This document shows positions 1-7,178 of a stretch of DNA of 14,838 nucleotides, piece after piece. A program made the position numbers and the translations under genes. The stretch's first letter is position 1; every line of letters starts with the position of its first letter. The stretch lies in assembly GCA_003487805.1 (NCBI GenBank), contig DNNE01000120.1:15168-30005 (forward strand). The letters run 5' to 3'. The notes beneath the pieces were generated by a model that worked only from the letters and a program-made list of their open reading frames with translations, searched no databases and was not told the DNA's origin. The DNA comes from Blastocatellia bacterium. Lineage in GTDB: Bacteria; Acidobacteriota; Blastocatellia; Pyrinomonadales; Pyrinomonadaceae.

Positions 1-96
1 ATGGGCGCAGCGAACCCGATCGCACTGAACACGACGCTGGCGAACAAAGCGAAGAATCGGCGGACTGAAATTACGCTGAGCCTTTCAGGTCAGTAG
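1..96 (+). CDS. OmpA-family protein, C-terminal fragment (5' end outside window)
   Basis: Frame 1 is open from the first base to a TAG at 94-96 and gives 31 residues ending in KNRRTEITLSLSGQ. The pattern PIALNTT..A.KAKNRRTEI is the classic end of the OmpA/MotB peptidoglycan-binding domain, where the N-x-x-R-R-x-E-I segment closes the fold. OmpA-like domains bind peptidoglycan non-covalently from the periplasm. The window opens on an ATG, but this is most likely an internal methionine, because the preceding part of the domain is missing. The tail of about 8 residues after TEI is normal. Family assignment rests on this short motif only; the N-terminal part and exact type (porin, Pal-like or fused domain) cannot be seen. 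Confidence 0.75.
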   Translation: MGAANPIALNTTLANKAKNRRTEITLSLSGQ

Positions 97-97
97 C

Positions 98-112
98 CCG
101 ATCCAAGATCGG
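98..112 (+). terminator. Small hairpin right after the OmpA-type stop codon
   Basis: CCGATC at 98-103 and GATCGG at 107-112 form a perfect 6-bp stem with a CAA loop, two bases after the TAG at 94-96. Position fits transcript-end protection or termination, but no T run follows, so a standard intrinsic terminator is not supported. The stop context CAGTAGCCCGA is also seen at the kinase stop at 4358-4368, so this may be a decayed repeat. Confidence 0.3.
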
Positions 113-391
113 CGTGCTCCTAAGTCAAATAGCAGGGCCGTCGGCCATCGCGGCGTTCGATTGGCATGTTTCTTCGAAGGTCAGTTTCAATATGACCAAA
201 TAGCAAGTCTAACTTGACACTCCCACTCTCTGAGAATAGTTTATCTTCGACCTCAGACATTGGTCCACGCGTGAATATCGTGTGGACGACCTCATAATGG
301 CAATTATTTAGTTGGCGGCTATCGCTTCTCACGGATGCAGCGGTAGGTAAGCCGATTCGTTAAGCATCCCTTCAAACCTAAGGAGCTGCAC
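113..391. other. Intergenic stretch without a recognised gene
   Basis: About 280 bp between the OmpA-type tail and the next gene. Short minus-strand open frames occur here, but they lack ribosome sites and recognisable protein. The stretch is visibly AT-richer than the genes further right. The only signals I see are a possible promoter at 214-242 and the ribosome binding site AAGGAG at 380-385 for the gene starting at 392. Confidence 0.5.
214..242 (+). promoter_or_regulatory. Possible sigma-70 type promoter for the 392-2082 pair
   Basis: A perfect -35 hexamer TTGACA lies at 214-219. A 17-bp spacer then leads to TAGTTT at 237-242, which matches the -10 consensus at only three of six positions. 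The predicted transcript would carry a leader of about 140 nt before the ATG at 392. Only the -35 box is good, so the call is tentative. Confidence 0.3.
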
Positions 392-1039
392 ATGTCTACT
401 GTTGAGATAGTCGTGACCGACCTCACATTTCCAGCCGATCTAAAGGATGCGTATTGCAAATTCCGTCCGCTCATCAGTTTGAGATATATCGATTCACACG
501 ACAAGGTCACCTATGCTCGCGAGGCGTTGCCGGGTTTAGGGCCTCGTGATTACTGGGAGTGCGAAAAAGATAACAAGAACAAGGACGGGTACGTGCGCCA
601 CGACACGCTGCCTAAAGTAGATATGGAGACAAAGTTAGATGTCTCGAAACGCGAAGTGAGTTTCAATGACCTTGATGTGAAGAGTTTCGAAAGAATCGAA
701 GTGGAAGTCTTTGATATTGACATCAAGGTGGGGTGGGAAAAGATAGCTGCTGGGGTTTTGAAGATGGTGCCGGAATATGCCTTGCCATTTCTCAATCCCG
801 CGCTACCACCTACGCTGACGCTCATCAAGAAGGCCATCGAGAAGGGATCTGGCAAGTCGGTAGATGATTTGGAAAAGGGTCTCATCAATAAGGCCATTGG
901 GAAAGAGGATGGCGCCGCCCGCTCAATTTGGGCTCACAGCAAAGATTTGACTAATCCACCTCCGCAAACGGTAACTATAACTGGCCCAGGTACGCAGGGA
1001 AACTACTCGGTCAGTCTTACGATTAAGGTGACAGCATAG
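392..1039 (+). CDS. Hypothetical beta-rich protein, 215 aa
   Basis: I do not recognise this family. The ATG at 392 is supported by AAGGAG at 380-385 with 6-nt spacing. The N-terminal 110 residues alternate in a beta-strand pattern (for example VEIVVTDLTF at 4-13 and ERIEVEVFDIDI near 101-112). A mostly helical middle follows, with hydrophobic stretches near residues 118-148 (VLKMVPEYALPFLNP then a lysine-rich helix). The protein ends in two more strands (QTVTITGPG and NYSVSLTIKVTA). A C2-like or immunoglobulin-like sandwich with a helical insertion would fit but is only a guess. There is no signal peptide and no convincing transmembrane helix. It lies 47 bp upstream of the coiled-coil gene at 1087 on the same strand, so co-transcription is likely. 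Composition is AT-richer than the genes to the right, which may mean a different origin. Confidence 0.7.
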   Translation: MSTVEIVVTDLTFPADLKDAYCKFRPLISLRYIDSHDKVTYAREALPGLGPRDYWECEKDNKNKDGYVRHDTLPKVDMETKLDVSKREVSFNDLDVKSFERIEVEVFDIDIKVGWEKIAAGVLKMVPEYALPFLNPALPPTLTLIKKAIEKGSGKSVDDLEKGLINKAIGKEDGAARSIWAHSKDLTNPPPQTVTITGPGTQGNYSVSLTIKVTA

Positions 1040-1086
1040 CTTTCGGAATTCAGGCGATCCGACCGCCCTAAGCTCACGAGGATAAG

Positions 1087-2082
1087 ATGGCTCACAAGGA
1101 TCTTACTCAAAATCAGCTTGATCGTGAATACCTGCGAGACGATTTCACTCAAGCGTGGGTCGAGAAGCAGGTCAGAGATCGAATCGACGACTACCTCAAG
1201 AGGTTGCGTGGGATTGCGGCTTTCGTGATTTTGATCGTTTCAGCGGTCTTTGCAGTATTTGGCTACCAACTGGTCGACCTCCGCAAGGAACTGATGGAGA
1301 AGGCCGCCCAGGCCTCAAGAGATGTGGCGGTTGCGGGAGCAAATGTGACGGAAGCCAGCACCAACGTGAATGCTTCTGAGAAATTGGTCAAGCAGGCAGA
1401 AACACTTTCAGGAACCACTTACGGTCAGGTCCAAAGCACAATAGATCTGTTAAAGGCGAACGTGAGCCAATCGTCGAATTCCACTAATTCACTTGCGGCG
1501 ATGTTGAGCAGTCTTCGCGGCGAACAAGGGAAGATAGCGAACGCCCAAAGTGCCTTGCAGACGCAGGCGCGTGGCTTCGAAGAGCAGCGACGGAGTATGA
1601 CGGCCGCGTTTGAGCAACAAAGAACCGACATGGAAACGATGAAGAACGACGCGGGCACTAGCTTACAGAACGTTAGGAACAGTGAAAGCTCGGTGACAAG
1701 AACCGTTGGCAGCATTGAACAGATACAGAAACTGTATTCAGCCGCCCTCGACCAGCACCAGGTAGAGTATGCCTTCCTGCGAGCTGGGACGGCGAGGGTT
1801 CTCCACTTCTATTCGATCGTTGGGAACGGTGAAAATGCGGATCTTCGTCAAGTTCGGATCAGGGTGCAGGTCGGCGTGATCAAAGATCTGAACGACATAA
1901 CGGTATCAGTCCTGGACAACGGCAGCGGGCAGCCTGGCGTCACGCAGAAGTTTGCCCAACTTCCCCAGTCTCCGGAACCGATCCCGATTCCAGGTACGAA
2001 ATTCGTGTTCACCTTAGAGTTCGTTTACCACGCAAAGTTAGCTATCGATTTTGTTGCCTTGAAAGTCCAGGCGGCCAGCTAA
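1087..2082 (+). CDS. Membrane-anchored coiled-coil protein of unknown function, 331 aa
   Basis: No known family recognised. The ATG at 1087 has an upstream CGAGGAT at 1077-1083. Residues 1-41 are charged and end in a basic patch (KRLRG), followed by one transmembrane helix at about 43-60. This suggests a cytoplasmic N-terminus by the positive-inside rule. Residues about 65-220 are rich in A, S, Q, E, N and T with heptad-like spacing, as in the periplasmic coiled coils of chemoreceptor-like and tethering proteins. Residues about 225-331 look beta-rich (RVLHFYSIVG, RQVRIRVQVGVI, ITVSVLDNG, FVFTLEFVYHAKLAIDFVAL) and probably form a small sandwich at the tip of the coiled coil. There is no kinase, HAMP or methylation motif. 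It follows the 392 gene by 47 bp and lies downstream of an OmpA-type gene, so a cell-envelope scaffold role is a reasonable inference. Confidence 0.75.
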   Translation: MAHKDLTQNQLDREYLRDDFTQAWVEKQVRDRIDDYLKRLRGIAAFVILIVSAVFAVFGYQLVDLRKELMEKAAQASRDVAVAGANVTEASTNVNASEKLVKQAETLSGTTYGQVQSTIDLLKANVSQSSNSTNSLAAMLSSLRGEQGKIANAQSALQTQARGFEEQRRSMTAAFEQQRTDMETMKNDAGTSLQNVRNSESSVTRTVGSIEQIQKLYSAALDQHQVEYAFLRAGTARVLHFYSIVGNGENADLRQVRIRVQVGVIKDLNDITVSVLDNGSGQPGVTQKFAQLPQSPEPIPIPGTKFVFTLEFVYHAKLAIDFVALKVQAAS

Positions 2083-2317
2083 CTTTTGCCGGTCAGCGCT
2101 CCTCCGTTTTGATAACAGCCAATTCAATCGGCACCTGGCAGACGTGAACCAAGATCACTTCTCTTATTTGCAGAGTCTCTGGATCCCTCCTTTTTTCGGA
2201 GAACTCAGAACTACTCGTGGAGCTTCCCGTCGCTGATCTCATTAGGCTTGAATGACGGGTCTGGATCCCTATTGACTGATCGTTCCGCGTTTCACTGGTT
2301 CCTGATATTCTCTCGAT
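2083..2317. other. Intergenic gap before the sensor kinase
   Basis: 235 bp without a gene. It holds an 11-bp direct repeat, TCTGGATCCCT, at 2178-2188 and 2260-2270, and a -35-like TTGACT at 2272-2277 without a good -10 at normal spacing. A CTCC/GGAG pair flanks a T-rich loop near 2186-2201, but the stem is too short to call a terminator. Confidence 0.4.
2306..2311 (+). promoter_or_regulatory. Candidate -10 box for a leaderless kinase mRNA
   Basis: TATTCT (four of six consensus positions) ends 6 nt before the GTG at 2318, and there is no Shine-Dalgarno sequence. This spacing would place transcription start at or next to the start codon. The same arrangement occurs at 7811 and 12517. No clear -35 box is visible, so the call is weak on its own. 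Confidence 0.3.
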
Positions 2318-4363
2318 GTGACCCTTCTCGAAGCCCTCCAATTAATCGGTTACAGCCTGGGCGCGATGTTGCCGCTCTGGATGGGATATCTCCTGTTCAA
2401 GCAGCGGCTCGGCGTGGTCTCGATTCAGCGTCTGCTGCTCGGCCTTGGCGTCTGCATGGTTGGCTGGCATGCGGGCAATCTGATCGTCACACTTCGAAGT
2501 CTCTTCGGACTGGATCATGCACAATGGAATGTTCCACTGCGCCTCGCGAATACAGTCGCCGTCATCAGCATCACCGTTTGTTACTCGCTGCTGCTGCACG
2601 TTCACATTCATCTCTGGGCCAGCTCCCATGGACGCGAGTTAACGCGAATCGAACGCGTCCGCATTTATCTCTCGTACATTCCCTGCGCCTTCTTGTTTGT
2701 CGTCGTACCGCGACTGTGGGCTGGTCCGTACCAGCCGATGATTGGGAAGCTTTCGGTCTTCGTGTTGCCGTTTGCACTCTGGGTCGCTTATTCGTTGACC
2801 GTTATCGCAATAACTGAGCTGCTGGTCGCCCGACGTGCACCTTCGCAAAGTGAGCGACGCATTCTTCGCACGCTCGCGTCTTCATTCATTGTCATTGCTT
2901 GTTTGATTCTGGCTTCGCTGGGCCTTGGTCTGGGGCGGGGCACAATCGCCGGCCAGTACCTGCAAACGCTTGCCAACCTGGGATCGCTCCTGCCATCGGC
3001 GCTGCTGGCTTATTACATTTATCGCTATCGTTATCTCGAACTGATTATCAAAGAGAGTTTGGTCGTCGCGACTTTCGCGGCGGTAGTCCTGGCGGTTTAT
3101 CTGTACGGAATCCGGCGCATCGCCGAATGGACCAGCGCGCGTTACGGTTTGCGCGCGGGCGTGGTCGAAGCAATTTTGATCCTCGCGTTGACCCTTCTGG
3201 CGGCGCCGCTACGCGGATGGCTCGAGCGAAGTTTTCGCTCGCTCTTCGAACGTGAGACAGCGCTTTATCGCGACGTGGTTTCACAGATCAGCGCCTCGTC
3301 CGGTCAGTATCGTTCGCTGGCCGAACTCCTGCGAGCGATCGAATCTCAGATGGCTAACGCGTTGTCATTGCGTCGCGTCGACATCGCGCTGTTGCCGGAA
3401 AATGAAAACCAGGAAGACAAAGAACTATCTGCGGTCGAGAAACTCTTACGGACTTCGATGAACGACGGCGTGAAGACGCTGGAAAGCGATGAGCGATTGA
3501 ACGCGCTTGGATATAGCGTCGCATACGCGTTATCCCGTGAAGATCACAATCTTGGCTTGCTTTTGGTTGAGGGATCAGCGAACGCCCTGACACCGGACGT
3601 GCGCGCGGTCTTAGACGTGCTCACCGGCCAAATCGTGGTTGCCATCGAAGACTATCGGCTGATGCAGGAAAACGTTCGTCTGGAAAGAAAGGTGGCGGAA
3701 GGCGAACGTCTTGCCGCGCTTGGCCAAATGGCCGCCACCGTGGCGCACGAAGTAAAGAATCCTCTGTCAGCAATCAAATCGATCGCGCAGGTGATGAGCG
3801 AGGACGAAGACCTTAAGCAACAGCACGCGCGCGACCTCAGTCTGATCGTCGGCGAGACGGATCGCCTCAGCAAGAGCGTCACCCAACTATTAAGTTTCGC
3901 CAGCAAACAACCTCAGTCCGCACCACCCTCTGCGGCCGCCGAACTGGTTCGCAGTGTTGCCGCTTTGTTTCGCGCCGATGCTGAAGAGCGCCAGATTGTT
4001 TTGCAGCATCGGATCGAGGGAAATGCAGCGCTTAATGGCGTCCAAACCGCGGCGATTCGCGACTCTCTTTCGAATCTGATTCTTAATGCTCTACAGGCTA
4101 CGCCGTCTGGCGGCGGCATTGTGATCGAATCGGCGGTGGCCGATGAGGTTATTACTTTTTCAGTTTCAGACACCGGCGCAGGCATATCGCCTGAGATGCG
4201 CACGAAGATTTGGGAACCCTTTTTCACGACCCGGCAGCGCGGAACAGGATTAGGTTTAGCAATCGTGCGCAAACGAATGGAAGAAGCCGGGGGATCGGCG
4301 CGGCTCGCACCGGCGAACAACGGCGGCGGAGCAAGATTTGAATTGAGTATCCCGGTGCAGTAG
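2318..4363 (+). CDS. Multi-TM sensor histidine kinase with GAF-like domain
   Basis: A membrane sensor kinase of 681 residues. The N-terminal half has about eight or nine hydrophobic helices between residues 8 and 300, resembling the 7TM-type sensor regions of bacterial kinases. Residues about 310-447 look like a GAF domain. The HisKA box is AALGQMAATVAHEVKNPL with phospho-acceptor H477. The ATPase part has an N box (N586 and N590 in NLILNALQA), a G1 box DTGAGIS at 618-624, FFTT at 635-638 and a G2 box GTGLGLAIV at 642-650, so it should be active. H-E-x-K-N-P places it with NtrB-like kinases. The frame is closed by a TGA at 2303-2305, leaving GTG 2318 as the first start; an ATG at 2316 is followed at once by TGA. 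The next in-frame start would be ATG at codon 17. The NtrC-type regulator at 5504 is the likely partner. The membrane stimulus is unknown. Confidence 0.9.
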   Translation: MTLLEALQLIGYSLGAMLPLWMGYLLFKQRLGVVSIQRLLLGLGVCMVGWHAGNLIVTLRSLFGLDHAQWNVPLRLANTVAVISITVCYSLLLHVHIHLWASSHGRELTRIERVRIYLSYIPCAFLFVVVPRLWAGPYQPMIGKLSVFVLPFALWVAYSLTVIAITELLVARRAPSQSERRILRTLASSFIVIACLILASLGLGLGRGTIAGQYLQTLANLGSLLPSALLAYYIYRYRYLELIIKESLVVATFAAVVLAVYLYGIRRIAEWTSARYGLRAGVVEAILILALTLLAAPLRGWLERSFRSLFERETALYRDVVSQISASSGQYRSLAELLRAIESQMANALSLRRVDIALLPENENQEDKELSAVEKLLRTSMNDGVKTLESDERLNALGYSVAYALSREDHNLGLLLVEGSANALTPDVRAVLDVLTGQIVVAIEDYRLMQENVRLERKVAEGERLAALGQMAATVAHEVKNPLSAIKSIAQVMSEDEDLKQQHARDLSLIVGETDRLSKSVTQLLSFASKQPQSAPPSAAAELVRSVAALFRADAEERQIVLQHRIEGNAALNGVQTAAIRDSLSNLILNALQATPSGGGIVIESAVADEVITFSVSDTGAGISPEMRTKIWEPFFTTRQRGTGLGLAIVRKRMEEAGGSARLAPANNGGGARFELSIPVQ

Positions 4364-4450
4364 CCCGACCGTAAGGGAGGGCGTAAACCTGCAGACATGG
4401 TTATTGTTCGCGCTTCGCGCTCAATGCGGGCGGGGACGCCCGCGCTCCCA
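4363..4450 (+). repeat. Two GC-rich hairpin repeats after the kinase gene
   Basis: The first hairpin spans 4363-4382: GCCC/GGGC stem, tandem GA/GA mismatch, CC/GG, and a GTAA (GNRA-type) loop. Its first base is the last base of the kinase TAG stop. The second spans 4426-4443: GCGGGCG and CGCCCGC form a perfect 7-bp stem around a GGGA loop. The intervening sequence includes a CGCGCTTCGCGC palindrome. Neither hairpin is followed by a T run. They look like dispersed REP-type units rather than terminators. The rest of the gap to 4545 shows nothing I can name. Confidence 0.6.
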
Positions 4451-4560
4451 GCTACAACGTTTGGAACTTTCAAGCATGCGCTGCGTGTCAGCAATCGGAG
4501 CGACCGACCTGCCGGCGAGCAATCGCTACTTTCTTCAAACTTCAAAAGGAGTATCGAGTA

Positions 4561-5226
4561 ATGATCTCAACTAAGAGTTATCGTGTGTTCTTGCTGGCGT
4601 TGGTCTGCGCGATTGTCTGCGCGGCCGCGCCGTCCGTCTTCTGTCAGGAACAATCATCGTCATCACGCGCGGCACTGCGCGACGACGACACTAACCTGGA
4701 TACGCAGCTCTATTTGATTCTGGCAACCAATCGGGAAATCGATGAAGGCAAGATACCACCCGCTCTCGATCCAATCATGAAGCGTCTGCGCGAAGTGCTG
4801 CCCTTCAAGCATTACAGCGTTGCGGGTACGTTCCTGAATCGCGTGAAGAACAATGGTCGGCTCGATGTCAGTTGGGTGGGAAGTCCTTTCTTGCTTTCGT
4901 CGGCATCTTCGGCGGCGGCGCTCAGCAATCCGAGCTTCAATCAGTTCACCGCCCTGGTTAGATTAGCAACAGACGGGACCGGCAATGACATCGTGAGGAT
5001 GAATGACTTCAGATTTGGCGCGAAGGTTCCAGTTGTAACGGGCCAGGTGACGACAACTAACGCATCGATGGGAGTGGCGCCGGTTACCCAGGTCGTTTAT
5101 GAATCGGTTGGGCTTCACACCGACATCAGCATGCGGGAAGGCTCGCCGGTGATCGCAGGGACCCTGCACGTTGGGCCGCAGGGTGATGCCATCATTGTCG
5201 CGATCTCGGCGGGGCGCGCGAACTAA
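4561..5226 (+). CDS. Secreted or periplasmic protein of unknown function, 221 aa
   Basis: The ATG at 4561 is preceded by AAGGAG at 4546-4551 with 9-nt spacing. Residues 1-29 form a Sec-type signal peptide: positive start (K5, R8), hydrophobic core FLLALVCAIVCAAAP, and a likely cleavage near VFC-QE. No lipobox is convincing. The mature part has a helical charged segment (DTQLYLILATNREIDEGKIPPALDPIMKRLREVLPFKHYSV), then beta-rich repeats and an end like VGLHTDISMREGSPVIAGTLHVGPQGDAIIV, read here only as short beta strands. The beta pattern recalls secretin-like or outer-membrane accessory domains, but I cannot assign a family. It sits between the sensor kinase and the response regulator on the same strand, so it may be a sensory accessory or a regulated target. 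Both roles are inference. Confidence 0.75.
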   Translation: MISTKSYRVFLLALVCAIVCAAAPSVFCQEQSSSSRAALRDDDTNLDTQLYLILATNREIDEGKIPPALDPIMKRLREVLPFKHYSVAGTFLNRVKNNGRLDVSWVGSPFLLSSASSAAALSNPSFNQFTALVRLATDGTGNDIVRMNDFRFGAKVPVVTGQVTTTNASMGVAPVTQVVYESVGLHTDISMREGSPVIAGTLHVGPQGDAIIVAISAGRAN

Positions 5227-5228
5227 GG

Positions 5229-5419
5229 CAGATGGCCTTGCCCCGTAGAGTCGCGGCTATGCCGTCTGATGTGCGGAAGGCCTTTGGCCTTCCGGCCAAG
5301 TACGCCATCTGGATTTTGGGCTACGCCCATTCTTGGGGCGCAGCCCCAGTTTCGTTATTAAACCTGGACGGAAGCGCACAGGGCTTCCGCACATCGGTCG
5401 GCATAGCCGAGCGACTCTG
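5229..5419. repeat. Nested palindromic island with several hairpins
   Basis: Outer arms at 5247-5279 and 5384-5418 are imperfect inverted copies sharing AGAGTCGC, GGCTATGCCG and GATGTGCGGAAG. Inside are GGAAGGCC/GGCCTTCC with a TTT loop (5275-5293), TGGGC/GCCCA with TAC (5317-5329), TGGGGC/GCCCCA with GCA (5334-5348) and CGGAAGC/GCTTCCG (5369-5389). A further pair, CAGATGGC at 5229-5236 and GCCATCTG near 5304-5311, makes a second nested arm. No protein is encoded. The arrangement resembles a composite REP/BIME-like island that could fold as a cruciform or as structured RNA between two genes. Confidence 0.75.
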
Positions 5420-5458
5420 GCACGGCACGCGCAAGTGAATCTCCTCGAAAGACTGCGG

Positions 5459-5478
5459 AGCGGGCATCCTCGCCCGCT
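5459..5478 (+). repeat. GC-rich hairpin with ATCCTC loop upstream of the response regulator
   Basis: AGCGGGC (5459-5465) and GCCCGCT (5472-5478) form a perfect 7-bp stem. TTTGT follows, so weak termination is possible, but the same loop type recurs at 12447-12465, which favours a dispersed repeat. It lies 25 nt before the ATG at 5504 and just upstream of the GGGGAG ribosome site, so it may also affect translation. Confidence 0.55.
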
Positions 5479-5503
5479 TTGTATTAAACTTTGGGGAGTC
5501 AAA

Positions 5504-6931
5504 ATGAAGAGCTTGCGTTTATTGATCGTCGACGACGAAGAGGCAGCCAGGTACGGAATCAGGCGCGCGCTGGAAAGCTTCGGCTACGAGATCGCCGAAG
5601 CTGAAAGCGCCGAAGCCGCGCACGCACTGATGGCCAGGGACACTTTCGATCTCCTGCTGCTTGATGTAAACCTTCCGGGAATCAGCGGCCTCGAATTCCT
5701 CAAACAAATTCAAAGCGAAGACCAGAGCATCAGTGAAGCTCCGCTCGTGATCATTATCACCGCGCATGGCTCGGAACGTTTGGCCGTGCAAGCGGTGAAG
5801 AGCGGTGCATACGATTACATTGCGAAGCCGTTCGAGCTTGACGACCTGCGTCTGGTCGTTAAGAACGCGTTCGAGACGATCAAGCTGCGGCGCGAAAATC
5901 AGTTACTGCGTCGTCGCATCGAAATAGAAACCTCGCAGAGAGGTTCGCTGCTCGGAAATTCCAAACCAATACAAAACGTGCGCGCGATGATCGACAAGGT
6001 TGCCGATACGGACGCGACAGTCCTGGTGCGGGGTGAATCCGGTACCGGCAAAGAATTAGTCGCGCGCGAACTGCATGAGCGCAGCACGACCCGGAGCAGT
6101 GGTGCGTTCGTGGCTGTAAACTGCGCCGCGTTGCCGACTGAGTTAATCGAATCCGAGCTTTTCGGCCACGAAAAGGGGGCATTTACGGGGGCTGCGGCGC
6201 GCCGCAAAGGAAAATTCGAACAGGCCGACGGCGGCACTTTGTTCCTCGATGAGATTGGTGACATGAGCGCCAACGTGCAGGCAAAACTGCTTCGGGCGTT
6301 GGAGGACCGACGAATCGAGCGCCTCGGTGGTGATGAATCGATTCCGGTTGATGTCAGAATTATCAGCGCCACACATCGCATACTCGAAGAAGAAATCGAG
6401 CAGGGCAATTTTCGGGCGGATCTTTTTTATCGATTGCGCGTCGTCACCATCGATATCGCGCCGCTGCGCGAAAGACGCGAAGACATTCCGGTGCTGGCGT
6501 CTGCATTTGCGCGGCAAGCTGCCGAACGTCACAGCTTGCGCGAGCGCGCGATTGGGCATGACGCGCTGCGATTGCTGATGGATTATGACTGGCCGGGGAA
6601 CGTGCGCGAGTTGAAAAATGTGATCGAGCGGGCGGCGATCATGTCCGAGGGCGATGAGCTTACGGCGATCGATATCGATCAGCCCTCGCCGAAGAAAGAC
6701 GCGATCGAAATGTCTACGAACGGAAACTTGCTTGTGCCCTACACAAACGATTTTCGCGACGACCGGCGCGAGTTTGAGCGGCGTTACATCGCGCGTTGCC
6801 TGGAAGAGTCAGGCGGCAACGTCACCCGCGCCGCGGCGGTTCTGGGGATGCATCGCCAGTCGTTGCAACATAAGTTGAGAGAGTTGGGATTAGGGCGGCG
6901 GTACGTAGCTGTGGGTGCTGAAAAAGAGTGA
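5504..6931 (+). CDS. NtrC-family sigma-54 dependent response regulator
   Basis: 475 residues in three standard parts. The receiver domain (1-125) has D10/D11, phospho-acceptor D54 in LLLLDVNLPG, T86 and K108 in KPF. The AAA+ domain (about 147-385) has Walker A GESGTGKE at 177-184, the sigma-54-contacting GAFTGA loop at 225-230, Walker B GGTLFLDE at 243-250 and the arginine-containing FRADLFYRLR at 303-312. A Fis-type helix-turn-helix lies at about 435-463 (GGNVTRAAAVLGMHRQSLQ). All key residues are intact, so it should open sigma-54 promoters after phosphorylation. The start is ATG 5504 with GGGGAG at 5493-5498. An in-frame start at 5333 would read through the palindromic island and is rejected, because MKSLRLLIVDDEE is a normal receiver N-terminus. 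The likely partner kinase is at 2318. Confidence 0.95.
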   Translation: MKSLRLLIVDDEEAARYGIRRALESFGYEIAEAESAEAAHALMARDTFDLLLLDVNLPGISGLEFLKQIQSEDQSISEAPLVIIITAHGSERLAVQAVKSGAYDYIAKPFELDDLRLVVKNAFETIKLRRENQLLRRRIEIETSQRGSLLGNSKPIQNVRAMIDKVADTDATVLVRGESGTGKELVARELHERSTTRSSGAFVAVNCAALPTELIESELFGHEKGAFTGAAARRKGKFEQADGGTLFLDEIGDMSANVQAKLLRALEDRRIERLGGDESIPVDVRIISATHRILEEEIEQGNFRADLFYRLRVVTIDIAPLRERREDIPVLASAFARQAAERHSLRERAIGHDALRLLMDYDWPGNVRELKNVIERAAIMSEGDELTAIDIDQPSPKKDAIEMSTNGNLLVPYTNDFRDDRREFERRYIARCLEESGGNVTRAAAVLGMHRQSLQHKLRELGLGRRYVAVGAEKE

Positions 6932-7004
6932 CAAGAGTCATAGCTTTCCTGCGTCCAAGGCCAGCTCAGGACCCGCGTGATAGGAATGTTCGGACTTCCT
7001 TGCT

Positions 7005-7127
7005 GTTACAGAACCGCGAGCGGTAGCGAGCGGGATAAAGACTCAAGTTGTGCCAACGCCGATGGGCAATAACCGATTTCCATAGTTGCGCCCTTAACCC
7101 GCTCGCTACCGCTCGCGGTTCTGTAAC
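7005..7127. repeat. REP doublet upstream of the RAYT gene
   Basis: Two copies of one REP unit lie in inverted orientation: a perfect 30-bp inverted repeat at 7005-7034 and 7098-7127, with a 63-bp spacer. Each unit starts GTTACAGAACCGC and contains an imperfect hairpin (7014-7033 in the left copy): CCGC/GCGG, tandem GA/GA mismatch, GC/GC and a GGTA loop. The left unit continues ATAAAGACTCAA and the right unit (read inward) TTAAGGGCGCAA. This is the BIME-type arrangement expected for RAYT-dispersed REPs. Confidence 0.9.
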
Positions 7128-7178
7128 GCGTCGCGATTTCAGCCGTGATCGCTTTACGCTCCAAGTGATGTAACGCCC

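Noticed and set aside
2178..2270. TCTGGATCCCT direct repeat as an operator or insertion scar
   Set aside because: Eleven bases twice at 82 bp distance, with no flanking structure; not enough to support a site.
2248..2817. Plus-strand open frame of 189 codons overlapping the kinase start
   Set aside because: Different frame from the kinase, composition unlike a folded protein, and the kinase frame encodes plausible membrane helices over the same DNA.
3913..4545. Minus-strand open frame of 210 codons opposite the kinase 3' end
   Set aside because: Antisense of conserved HATPase motifs and of repeats; no recognisable protein.
5418..5433. Sigma-54-like promoter (TGGCACG, then GC at the right spacing) before the response regulator
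   Set aside because: The -24 part is good, but the -12 part reads GCGCA instead of TTGCA, and the site lies at the edge of a repeat element. Chance match is likely; only the GG-N10-GC spacing supports it.
5333..5503. N-terminal extension of the response regulator by 57 residues
   Set aside because: It would translate the palindromic island and the hairpin. ATG 5504 has a ribosome site and gives a normal receiver N-terminus.
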